Source of the DNA: Calamus simplicifolius
Lineage: Eukaryota; Streptophyta; Magnoliopsida; Arecales; Arecaceae
Assembly: GCA_900491605.1 (NCBI GenBank)
Contig: UESW01003833.1
Coordinates: forward strand, 1,336,195 to 1,400,194
Direction: 5' to 3'
Length of the DNA: 64,000 nucleotides
Under the pieces are notes generated by a model, which ran no database searches, had not been told where the DNA came from, and was given only the letters and a program-made list of their open reading frames with translations. Shown here piece after piece: positions 54,501 through 64,000 of the stretch (position 1 is its first letter; each line of letters starts with the position of its first letter). The position numbers and the translations under genes were made by a program.

Positions 54501-55458
54501 TTCTTGGTTAAATCAATAGCTACGATCTTATGCATTTATGAATGTATGATACTAAATTATCAGACTTTTTAATTGATTCCAATAGTCTATGTTGACCAGA
54601 TACTCGTAGTTCATGATGCTTTGAGCATTATATTCTGGTACTGTGGTTGCCTTTTAGGCTGAGACTATTCCAGCAATGAGCAGAACACTGTAATTGCCTG
54701 GAAATTTTTTTTGACTTGCATGTGTTTGCACAAAGGTGCTTCATCATGAACTGATTGATTTTCTGTTATGTTCTCCCTGTTCAGAAATTGTGAAATTTGG
54801 GGAAATTGGGAAGGGGCCAGGTGTTGATGACTTTGATGACAACCATGAAGAGGCAGAAGGGAGTAGCTCCCCATCTCCTGAAGCTGATTCAATCCAATTG
54901 AATCAAAAGATAGAGCATCTCGAGTATAAACTGGAAGGAGCATTGGCAACTGTCAAGGCTAGAGAATCGAAGGTGCTTGAACTTGAAGCAATCCTCAATA
55001 AAGCTGAGTTGTCAAGCAACAAAATAGAGAACGCTGATCTAACATTACTTCAAGAGAAGTGTAAGGAGATGGAGTCTGATCTTGAGAGTTTGCTTGAGAA
55101 GAAGATAGAGGCAGAAATTGAGTATTTGATCATGACAAGAACTACCCAAAGTTGGAAAGTCCTGGCAGAAGATCACATTGCTCTCCTTGAGGACCAGAAG
55201 TCTCTTGCTTGGGATCAATCACCTATTATGCTTAAGTTGCAAGATACCGGGAGAAAGGCTATAATGTTGAAGGAGCAAATGGAGGAATTAGAGGCTTACT
55301 GCAAAGAGCTGGTAGGGATAGAAGAGGTCTTGCGGCTGCATAATAAAGTCTTTAAGTCTTCTCTCCGTTGTTTTATCCAACTGGTAATGTTGTCCATTGC
55401 CTTTTGGTTGTTTCTTATGCAGCTGCTGCCCCCATCTAATGGCGTTGTACCCACCTAA
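48539..55458 (+). CDS. WIP: WPP domain-interacting protein (WIP), plant KASH protein
   Basis: Two coding exons, 48539-49709 and 54785-55458. The intron is phase 1 with donor GTATGG and acceptor CCCTGTTCAG, giving 614 residues. The N-terminal half is disordered, with the WIP motif KGYGLKKWRRMKRD (residues 110-123) and the DSEDSEDRSSKFSTAASAP block (about 208-226). Coiled coil runs from about 427 to 575, a membrane helix about 586-605 (CFIQLVMLSIAFWLFLMQLL), and a 9-residue tail ending VVPT. In Arabidopsis WIPs, the coiled coil binds WPP-domain proteins such as RanGAP, and the VVPT tail binds SUN proteins between the nuclear membranes. So the product should sit in the outer nuclear envelope. 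The ATG choice is supported by the first in-frame Met after the acceptor. The gene is intact. Without splicing, exon 1 reads 15 codons into the intron and stops. Confidence 0.93.
49843..49971. repeat. 65-bp tandem duplication in the WIP intron
   Basis: TAGACTATATTCTTTCTTTT starts at 49843 and at 49908. The second copy has one substitution and one missing A. Confidence 0.93.
52174..52440 (-). mobile_element. RTE-type LINE 3' end fragment in the WIP intron
   Basis: Read on the minus strand it gives the end of an RTE reverse transcriptase ORF (LNRAEWRKQIHVADPM, then a stop and LGKGLDKLS). The plus strand shows the familiar CCCAACTACATGGGATCAGC word. The neighbouring CTACCTAACGCAACCC and CTTGGGACCAG block (52370-52425) is another known companion repeat. 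Confidence 0.65.
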
Positions 55459-55615
55459 TCTCTGAAAAACAACCTTCATGTAGTTCAGTCAGTTTCAGAT
55501 GTAAGATGTTATCAAGCAAATATGAGTGTATGTGCTGCCTTCTTAATATTATTTAGCCTCTTTCAGAAATTGAATGTGTGCTGGCTTCTTAATATTCTTT
55601 AGTACTCTTTGAGTC

Positions 55616-55621
55616 AATAAA
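55616..55621 (+). terminator. Candidate poly(A) signal of the WIP gene
   Basis: AATAAA, about 160 bp after the stop codon, the first good signal downstream. Confidence 0.5.
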
Positions 55622-55649
55622 TTTGCCAACTGGCTCACCCTTTGTAGCT

Positions 55650-57950
55650 TAAATAACCAGTTAGTTCTGTTTAGTATTTGTGTGCAAATGCAGAGAATTT
55701 TTATTATATGTTAGAAAAACAACTGGTTGGCCATTATTTGATGTGGAGTTAATATTGACATTGTAAATGGATCATTCTGTTTAGATTGATTGAGGTACTG
55801 GTAGTGGTGGTTGTGTTTTTTCTCTGGCACAAGTAACTAAGATTTGTCTTGCCATGCTAGGCATGCAACTTGTGGTGTACAAAAAGAAATTTTACCTGTT
55901 ATGCTATTTATTCTCTCTTTTATTAAGTTATGGTAGCCAGTTACAGCTGCTTCACTCAAATGATGGCAAATTCAACTGTTATATCGATTGTATAGTGTTT
56001 CCTTGGCATGGACCTGCCTTGGATGGTTGTGTTGTGTACCTATTCTGCGATGGCCATCAAAACTACGTAAGTACTGCAACTGGGATCGTGTGCTACACAA
56101 TTTTTAGAGCAATCTTTTTTTCTATGGGCCGGTGATGACGAAATTTTAACCATGCTACAAGTTTTTTATTTGAATCTGCGTTCCAAACATGTATCAGAAA
56201 GCAGGTACCCAGCACGAGATAGCCGGATGGTTTCATGTTACACACGGCAGATGGCAAGCTTTTTCTTTCAAAACAATATCCACCATCATGTTGGGCAACA
56301 ATCATATGCCGAACAATTGAAGCTCCTTGAACTCTGATTTGCCATGCTTGCCCAATTGGTTGATCCGATGACCGGCCCTTTGGTAGTGCTTGACCAGTTT
56401 CAAGCCATTATTTCATTGCGGAGCTCGTGGGAGATCAGCTCAAGTAGCCAACTTTCCATTTTCAATGAAAAAAAAAATTATAAAAAAATTGATTAATTTC
56501 TTCATCGATCAACTTATTTATGTTCTTTGTTTTGATAAAAAAAATATCTATCTGAGAGATGGCTAAGTTGGTTTTGATCGACCTAATGATTTTTTTTTCT
56601 TTTCCTCAAATATTTATGAATGAGGTCATTTTGAGATGAGCTGCATTTCAGGAGTCAATTACAATCTATGCAGCATTGCACAAACTTCAGACTGGGTGAA
56701 CCCAGATTTGATGTGATGAAAAAAACAGAGCTAGATCATGTGTGGTTCATGTGGATTAGACTGATCAGACTTGAGCTGAAAGTGTGAACCTAATCTGATC
56801 TAAACTTATATAAAATACTATACAACCCAACTTAACCTGAATTTCTGTAATATAGTTCCTAATACAATCAACCATAAATATGCTTGTATTATCCTTCGGG
56901 CATATGATCAAATATTTATAAACCTAGGTCGAGGCAATTAAGGACACTGACGATCATATCCTATGGCTTGTTTAACCTATTATTTATCCAAAATAAAAAA
57001 ACAAAGACACAAACAAATAATACTTGCATTGAAAACTTTGGTGTTGAGCATCCAGTTCAGGTCTATTTAACTGAATTCATAGCTAAAATGCTAGGTCTAG
57101 TGGGGCCATACTAAGATGTTCATGCCAAGTTGGACCGTATTGATCCTCACCTGAGTCAGTTTGCATGCGCAAAACATTTTATGAGTTTTATTAACAGTGA
57201 ATTTCCTTAGAATGACTGCCACCATTAAGTAATTATGAAATAAAACACCCTGCCATCCTATCATATTAGAAAATAGCAAGTAGAACCTCTCTTATCTTTC
57301 TAGATGAAACTTACGTATAGCTTGTTTGGTGTTCGTCATCAAGTTCTTCATTTATGAAGTGATGTGCACAACTATAATGCCTAATAAGTGAAATAATTAT
57401 CGTACTTAAAAATGATACATGTTTGCCATTGTATTCTTAACAGAACCCGATAACAAACATCCATATTCACAACATAGGATAAATAGTCTTAAGTAAGATC
57501 AATATGAAATTCTAGGCAATGTGATGTTGTTAATTGACTAGCAAATTTGCCTTTACATGTTAAGATGATCAAGGAATATGGGATTAGATAGAAAAAAGAA
57601 AGAAAGAAAAAAAGCATTGCTTACATTAAGTATTGGCTACAAGTTTCATTTCTAAAAAAAAATCCAAAACATTAAAAGATTGAGGATTTTATACTTTTAT
57701 ATGAAAAAAAAACATGTGAATAACACCTACAATTTATAAATAGAACAATGTCTTATCAACTTAATGTTCGATGGAGTTGATGCAGATATTTGATGCAGAA
57801 TTGCACTTGAAATTGGTTAAAGCTTTTCGAAGATCATAACAAATTAAGCATGTAACTTAGATTTAGTTGAGACTTATTGGAAGGACAAATGTAACTAATC
57901 CAGCATTTGGTAAGCTTTGCTTCAAATAACAAATGGAAGATCCTACCAGC
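55650..57950. other. Intergenic DNA without recognised gene
   Basis: AT-rich. Short open frames are scattered on both strands, none with a recognisable motif. Confidence 0.45.
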
Positions 57951-57954
57951 TTAA

Positions 57955-58410
57955 CTCAAATTCAACTCATCTAAGCCTTTTCCCAACTACATGGGGTCGG
58001 CTATATGAATCTGCTTCCTCCACTATGCTTTATTCAGGACTAAATTGACATTCAAATTATAAATAGTTATATCTATTTTAATTATTTTTGTCTATGTTAG
58101 TTTAGGTCTATCTCTATCTTTATCTTTACCATGGATTATTAAAAAATCACTCTTTCTAACTGAAGCATCTAAACGTTTTCATTGTATATGTCCAAACCTC
58201 TCTCATTTTATCTTCAATTGGAGCTACTCCTATCATTTTTCTTATATTTATTTCTAATTCTATCTTTTAAAATTTTACCATATATCTATCTTAACATGCG
58301 TATTTTTATTATACTTAATTTATTTATATATTGTTTCAGTATTGCCCAACACTCTATTTCATATAGCATGACTGGCCTAATAACGGTTTTATAGAATTTC
58401 ATAGCATATC
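57955..58410 (-). mobile_element. RTE-type LINE 3' fragment, degenerate
   Basis: Minus-strand reading shows the C-terminal part of an RTE pol with many stops: KFYKTVIRPVMLY, ECWAILKQYINKLSIIKIRM, a stop, IYGKILKDRIRNKYKK, and at the end ALNKA, a stop and WRKQIHIADPM. The 3' part matches the fragment at 52174. It is 5'-truncated, as usual for LINEs. Confidence 0.75.
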
Positions 58411-61400
58411 CTATCAGCTCCTTGGTTTATTATTTAGAACATGAATGATAAACCGGTATATGCAAGTGCGTGTATGTTTGAGTATGATTGTGCATGCATA
58501 CATGCGTAAACTTGGCTCTAAAGAAACATATTTAGCACCTTAACTTTAGAATACTAGCAGCCTTAATTCTAAATTGACCATAAAACTAACGTAACCATGT
58601 ATGGATTTACTTCTTGGACTCCTAGTAGAAAGCTCTATGCCATGAGCCTTACACGCCTTGATATTTAAAGTTTCAATTTTGATTGTTATTCATTCTCTCT
58701 CTCTCACTTCGAAGTGAGGGAGCACATGTGCATGCATTCATATTTACATCAGGATGATAAAGTCCTTATGGCTGGATGAGGTAAAATAAAAGCCCATAGT
58801 AACGTAATTTAAGCATTGCCAATAGCTTCAATTTGAGCTGTTAAGTAGACATTATGTGAAATGGAATAGTTAGTTCTCCCCTTACTCTCGTTCGTAATAC
58901 AAAATAGGCTACACACAACACACACAAATTGAGGAACAACGTTAGATGCTCACTATGACCACTTATTTATGCATAGTTGCAATGTCCTAGGATTTGATTT
59001 TACTAGCACAGCCCCCTCTTTATACATGAATCACACTTGGAAGGCATCTTAGAGAATAAATTTTCATATGGGGAAGCTTTTAGGATGATTTCATTCTATT
59101 GTTTTGTGAACCTAGTGAGAAATTTTTCCAAAGTGAGGAATTTTTCCAAGCAATGTAATGTAGCTTCATATTTGGAAGCTTCAGTCATGGAATGTTCACA
59201 AATTGATCACAGTGACAAATCATGGAGAAAGATCTTTTGACATCAATACCACTTGAAATAATATCATTTGTCTCAAGTGGGATTGGAGGACATTTCTGGA
59301 CATTTGGAGAGACAGATATGTCAACCATGCAGGACAGTCGCATTGAAGCAATCCTTTCATTAAGAAATAGTAATATAAATAAAATAATCAATTCACCTGC
59401 AGAGATGTTGAAATACAGAGACAGACCATTTAAGCTTAATTATTTGATCTTAAAGCTTCTCTCCATGGTTCAATAAGTGAGCCAGCCAATGGCTTTCAGC
59501 AGAAACATCAGAAAAAAATTTGACTTCCTATTCCTGAAGTGAATTTTGATTGGATCAGTGGAAGAGGAGAGTTGGAGTGGGGACTCTCGAAGTTAAGAAG
59601 AGAGCGTAAGGAAGGTGGAGATGGCTTCAGAGTCAAATAATTCGTTCAAGATTTGCTTCCAAATATGAGACGCATGGCCCCATGCTTTCCCACCCAAACC
59701 TAACAATAGGTAAAATCCCTTTATTTATTTATTTTTATTTTTTATTTTTAAGGGTGAGGAACAGTGAGGGATGAGAATTTCTCTCATATAAAGTCTTTGT
59801 TAATTATGAGCAGTATTTAAAAGGAAATATATAAGGAAAAAAAGAAAGAAAGAGGATTACGAAAGATTCCATAGGATTTTGTTTGCTTTTAAGGATAAAG
59901 GTTACCTCATAAAATAAAGTTAATAATAATTTTATGAACGACTAAAGTTAAGAAAAAATTATTTTAGAAAAATTCTTAAATTCCTTCCATTTCACATACC
60001 TCATAAAAGCCATGATAAGCTGATTCCAATTTTTGTTTTCTTAACAAAAACTTTCTTTCTCCTCCACTCTATCAAAAGTTTAAATATGGCAATCCACTCG
60101 AACCGAGAGAACTAGCTAGGAATTCATAAATCAAATGTGAGGAGGATCTCCTCCACTCTATCAAAAGTTTAAATATGGCAATCCACTCAAACCGAGAGAA
60201 CTAGCTAGGAATTCATAAATCAAATGTGAGGAGGAGCACTTGATGGATAGGGTCAAATCCTTGTATTCTTGAGCAACTGAGATTATGTGGATTGGTCGAG
60301 AAACATTGAACTGTGACAGCTCCAGTGACAGTCAACTCAGTATTAAAAGCATTAACTGTGTTTCTTTTTTGAATAAGATTTCAAGTTGCTTAGATTACCT
60401 TCTATTGACCACTATATTTTTAAAGAAAATTCTTTATTCACCGTTGGTATGCTCGGTGGATAATGAACAAACTTTTGAGGCATAATAAACCTTGAATATG
60501 ATGGATGATCTGTGGTTGAGAGATGCATGAACTCTCTGCAGTTCATAGAACTCTCTTTCTTCATCTTCCACCATAATGATGCATATTCCGTCGAAATATC
60601 TCCTCATGATACATAATCACACAGATTCATTCATCTACGTTGCAGAAGAAAATTGAAATTTTCTATATTTTTAAAGCGGTAGAATTTCCTTCATATATTT
60701 TTAAAAGCTCATGTTCTCTTCTTCCAATAATAGAAGCATATAGAAGCATGTGGTCCCAGTTCAGATCATATTATTTAACAGCGTAATGCACGCAGGAATT
60801 TAGCTAGCAAACAGACAATCTCACTTAGAACACCTTTGGTAAAACTTCCAATATACTTTTCTACTTCTCCCATCCTTTTGTTGGGTGGATAGCTCTCTGC
60901 AAGAAAAAGGGATACGGCTACTAGCTACAGGAACAGGAACAAAATAAGCATCAAAAGAAAAAAAAAAAAAAATCCGGCTACTAGCTAGAATACTATTACT
61001 TTCCACATACTCAAGTTGCTTGCCCCTCATAGTGCTCTGGTGTCCTGTTCTAGGAGATATAGGTTTAAAGACAAGAAGATTGCATGACAAACAAGAAAAA
61101 GCGATGAAGAAACAGTGACAATGATACTACCATGATGACCATATAGCTTATTTCAGCTACCAAAATATTGTTTTTCTCATCAATAATAATAATAACAATA
61201 ACCAACGAATGTAAATGAGGTCCCCCACATTTGGTCAGAAAAGAGCTTTGCCTTTTGGATTGTTCGTCAATCACCCAAGTGCAGGTCCCCGCCCTTGGTT
61301 TGGATTGTTCGTCAGTCACCCAACTGCTGCATCAGATAGCATTTACAAAGGATGACAAGACTTAAGGGAATGCAGGGAGAAAGAGGGGGAGGGAGAGAGA

Positions 61401-61588
61401 GAGAAACAAAGGTTCCTTTGTCACAACCTTTACTTGCTCCACTAATTAAAAAACCCAATGAAATACAAAATTTGAAGAGTTATTATTTGATCAACAAGCA
61501 GCATACCCCACTAAAAGAAAACCAGGTAGAAGGTTCAAATTATTCTGTTCTGTTCCTAGGATAAATCATGATCAAAACTAACAGTAGT
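58411..61588. other. Intergenic DNA without recognised gene
   Basis: AT-rich, with an 89-bp tandem duplication (60059-60236). Two small open frames (59037-59240 and 59222-59476) overlap and have protein-like composition but no recognised motif, so I do not call them genes. Confidence 0.45.
60059..60236. repeat. 89-bp recent tandem duplication
   Basis: CTCCTCCACTCTATCAAAAG starts at 60059 and at 60148. The two units are nearly identical (ACTCGAACC versus ACTCAAACC), so the duplication is recent. Confidence 0.95.
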
Positions 61589-62838
61589 CTATGGTTCTTC
61601 AGCTTCGAACTTTGGCAGCTCATTGAGGTCGAAGTCAAGCAGCAACCCACCGTTTGCCTTCTCAACACTCTTGGATGGTGGTGAGGCTGCCCGTGATGAA
61701 CGTTTACTAGGATGATTCACTGGGCCGTTCCAGTGCTTCCTCTTGTGCCCGCCGAGAGCCTGCCCCGTCGGGAACGTCGCTTGGCAAAGCGTGCATCGGT
61801 GTGTTCCGGTTGCCGCTCCGGTTGCCGCTCCGGCCGGCACCACACCGTTTGAATCGACCAACACTTCGCCATTGACCAGCTCGCCGTCTTCTGCCATCAC
61901 TTGCTCTGCATTGTTCTTGCTCTTGTTGTGACTAGCTTTATGACCCCCCAGTGCTTGGTAGGTAGAGAAGGATTTGTTGCAAGTTCTGCAGCGGTATCTT
62001 CCATTTTGAGGGGCTGGTTGGCTAGCTTCATTCACTGATTCTAAATCTCTAACCTTCCCCTCCTTATTGAGTTTTTTTTCGAATTCTGATTGGCTTTTAT
62101 CTTTGTTGGCTTCCACTCCATCAGTACTGGACTCATCTTTTCTGTTGGCTTCCACCACTTCAATAGTACTGGACTCATCTTTTCTGTTTTCAGAGTATAT
62201 GGCATCAATCAGCTTCAGACCTTCACTTTTACCTAATATCTCTTCCTCATCAATCTCCATTATGGATTCATCCAATATCTCTTTGCTCTTTCTATCCTGC
62301 GATCGATTAGTAGTATCCCTTGACATATGTATCAAGATGAGAGCCGCATTGATGACAGCCGCATCGACGTCGTCTCCCTCAACTCTCACCAACGCTCTTG
62401 TTTGGAGCTTGTTCTGTGCCCCCAGTGGGCGATACGCTCCTCTATAGCCTCTCTGAGGATGGCATCTCAGGTGACCGTATAATGCCTTCAATGAAGAGAA
62501 GGTCTTCCCACACTCGGAACAAGTAGGAGGGGTCTTAGGGGTGTTACCGTCTTCATCCTTCTTGCTTTCAGAGCTCCCAAACCCTCAATGGCGCGTCTCT
62601 CTTTCTTCTTGACAGTAACTCCATTGTTGTTGTTGTTGCCACCGTTCTGAGATTCATTAGAGCTATTGTGAACTCCCGTCCTACCTGCCTTCTGACACTT
62701 GGATCCACCCGCCTTCTGAAGCTCGGATCGAAGATTATTCAGCGTGACTGATTCATCTCCAAACTCGGATCGAAGATCATTAAGCGTGACTGATTCATCT
62801 TCCGACTCCAATGCGGAGCTTCTGGGATGATCTTCCAT
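61589..62838 (-). CDS. C2H2 zinc finger repressor, ZAT-like (one-base frameshift)
   Basis: Minus-strand gene of about 416 codons if the frame is continuous. It starts MEDHPRSSALESEDES at 62838, just after a strong splice acceptor (TCTCGTCTTCGCAG). Finger 1 is CSECGKTFSSLKALYGHLRC (62459-62521), followed by HPQRGYRGAY. Fingers 2 and 3 are CRTCNKSFSTYQALGGHKAS and CTLCQATFPTGQALGGHKRK, both with plant QALGGH. The C-terminus has LLLDFDLNELP, a DLNxxP EAR repression motif. The N-terminal region contains a duplicated DESVTLN(D/N)LRSE word. The first 88 or so codons and the rest are in different frames, breaking at a GGG run (62576-62578), so either it is a pseudogene or one G is missing in the assembly. 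Such proteins repress transcription in the nucleus through TOPLESS-type co-repressors. Confidence 0.85.
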
Positions 62839-62851
62839 CTCTAGAGCTCTT

Positions 62852-62946
62852 CTGCGAAGACGAGAGAACAAAAAAGACACGTGAACCGAAACGAAGCGAA
62901 ATCTTTATCCCAGAGATGAGACTTACTCTTGATCACAGATAGTTAC
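62852..62946 (-). other. Likely 5' UTR intron of the zinc finger gene
   Basis: Donor GTAACT at 62946 and acceptor TTCGCAG ending at 62852 on the minus strand, 95 bp. The acceptor is strong (pyrimidine-rich TTTTTTGTTCTCTCGTC). The donor choice is less certain. Confidence 0.5.
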
Positions 62947-64000
62947 CTCCTCTCTCTCTCTTTCTCTCCCTATCAGTTCCAAATAGATCAGCAAATCTGA
63001 AAACAGGGATCCTTGAGAAGATCTACTGACAATAAATACAATAAAAACTCCACCTTTAGTGAGAAAAAAAAGAAAAAAAACTGAAACCGAGCTTCTTAAA
63101 TATGAAACAGAAGATTTTTAGCAGAGATTACCAGATGAGCTCAAAACCGTCTACAAAGAGAGGAAACGAGTGACTTCCAGTCCCCAGCTCAAAAAAGGTG
63201 CTAGTTTTCGTCGGATTAGAGCCGGAAAGGAGTGACCCGGATCGAAGGGACTGAAAAAGATATCAAAAGGAGCAAAAACCGTCGTCTAGATTGGAAAAGG
63301 CGGCTCTTTCTCTCCGAAGAAAGATAGGATAAAAAGCTCGGAATTTTTTTTTTTTTCTTTCTTTTTGGTTTCCAAGCTACTCAACCAGTGAGAGAGAGAG
63401 CTGTGCAGAAAACAGAAGGCACGGAGGAGAGAAGTAAGGGAAAAGTGGCGAGACGTAGAATAGGAGCCGCCTCCCACGAGAGAGATAGATATAGAGGGAA
63501 GAAGGCGAGGTGATTTCGGGATTACAATGGCCTTGGTAGAGGACTTCCACTCTAGGAATCTCTTGTTGGCCTTTGCCAGGCACCCGCCAATCGCTCAATT
63601 CCTTTCCATGCGTAATACGTTACCTCGCTTGACAGAAGATTTAGGTAGATTTCAGGGCCTTTAAGAGGATTGCGATCGGTTATTGTAATCTCTCTCTAAT
63701 TCTTTTCTCTCTCTCTCTCCATCTAAAGACACCAATTTTGAATCGTTTTGATATCCTGAACGACGCTTTCCTTTTTAAATAGCTTATACCAGACACCAGT
63801 CCATCGCAACCGTGAAATCCGTTGCACTTAGATTTTCCTTTTCCAACTCTATATTTGTTTGATAAAAAAAGAATGATTACAGTGTGCAATTTAATTCTAT
63901 GCGTCCCCTTCAAGCCCATAGATTTTAGGATTCACTCTCTGTAATTTAATGCTCACTTGCCAAAAATAAAATTATTTTTTCTGCTTTAATACACGCATAA
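62947..64000. other. Promoter/leader region of the zinc finger gene and beyond
   Basis: CT-rich leader (62947-62985), then unannotated sequence with a T run near 63348 and a (CT)n patch near 63700. No second gene is supported. Confidence 0.45.

Larger units (their letters stand above)
49710..54784 (+). other. 5.1-kb intron of the WIP gene
   Basis: GT-AG intron, phase 1. It is T/A-rich with many short open frames that have no coding support. It holds a 65-bp tandem duplication (49843-49971), a TG-rich stretch near 50500, a (CT)n run near 50600 and a LINE end (52174-52440). Confidence 0.85.

Noticed and set aside
1..64000. tRNA genes, rRNA, riboswitches or a novel defence-type system
   Set aside because: By eye I found no convincing tRNA cloverleaf or rRNA block, and no cluster of unknown genes; the unusual content is explained by transposons and two host genes.

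Overview
This is plant nuclear DNA, most likely from a monocot. A palm is my best guess from overall character, but the sequence does not prove it. Spliced host genes, AT-rich spacers and nested class I and class II transposons exclude bacteria. About 46 kb on the left is almost all transposable elements. The remaining 18 kb on the right holds two recognisable host genes in ordinary intergenic DNA. I found no CRISPR array, rRNA, convincing tRNA or prokaryotic system.

Left block (1-19.8 kb) is a nest of elements. Sirevirus-type Ty1/copia copy A (1-6476, 5' part outside the window) sits inside the gag/pol junction of a related copy B (6477-13269, 5' part also outside). B sits in a CACTA (En/Spm) element whose TNP2-like transposase reads on the minus strand (13.4-17.0 kb). 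The 5' end of that CACTA element, with its CACTACAAGAAA terminus, is at 19443. The CACTA element in turn abuts an RNase H-like retroelement pseudogene (19.44-19.80 kb, minus). Both Sireviruses carry a third, envelope-like reading frame after pol, a run of polypurine tracts, and LTRs full of GAGTCGACTC-type palindromes.

Middle block (20-46 kb) holds a decayed hAT element (about 20.87-22.51 kb) and a compound TA/TG/CG microsatellite (22.8 kb). It also holds a broken host gene of unknown function (24.4-40.8 kb, plus strand) interrupted by two minus-strand Ty3/gypsy elements of the Tat type. Element C (25008-34034) has gag, protease, RT, two RNase H domains, integrase, a 79-bp tandem array and an antisense coiled-coil ORF. 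Element D (34082-40254) has lost pol but has huge GC-rich LTRs built of satellite-like repeats. Both have perfect GAGAG target-site duplications only 37 bp apart in the host sequence. Further right are a non-autonomous hAT element with an 8-bp TSD (42506-43572) and a likely solo Tat LTR (43652-45924). Both were dropped into one local minisatellite.

Right block (46-64 kb) is host DNA. A two-coding-exon gene (48539-55458, plus) encodes a WPP-domain-interacting (WIP) KASH protein, with the KGYGLKKWRR motif, a long coiled coil, one C-terminal membrane helix and the diagnostic VVPT tail. Such proteins link RanGAP/WPP proteins to SUN proteins at the nuclear envelope. A minus-strand gene (61589-62838) encodes a three-finger C2H2 repressor with QALGGH fingers and a terminal DLNELP EAR motif. 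It contains a one-base frameshift at a G run that may be an assembly error. Two 5'-truncated RTE-type LINE ends and two short tandem duplications lie between or within these genes.

The most notable observations are the ordered four-layer nest, the two Tat insertions at identical GAGAG pentamers in one gene, the higher-order 127-bp satellite inside element D's LTRs, and the sharing of palindromic repeats between Sirevirus LTRs and the leader of the env-like gene.
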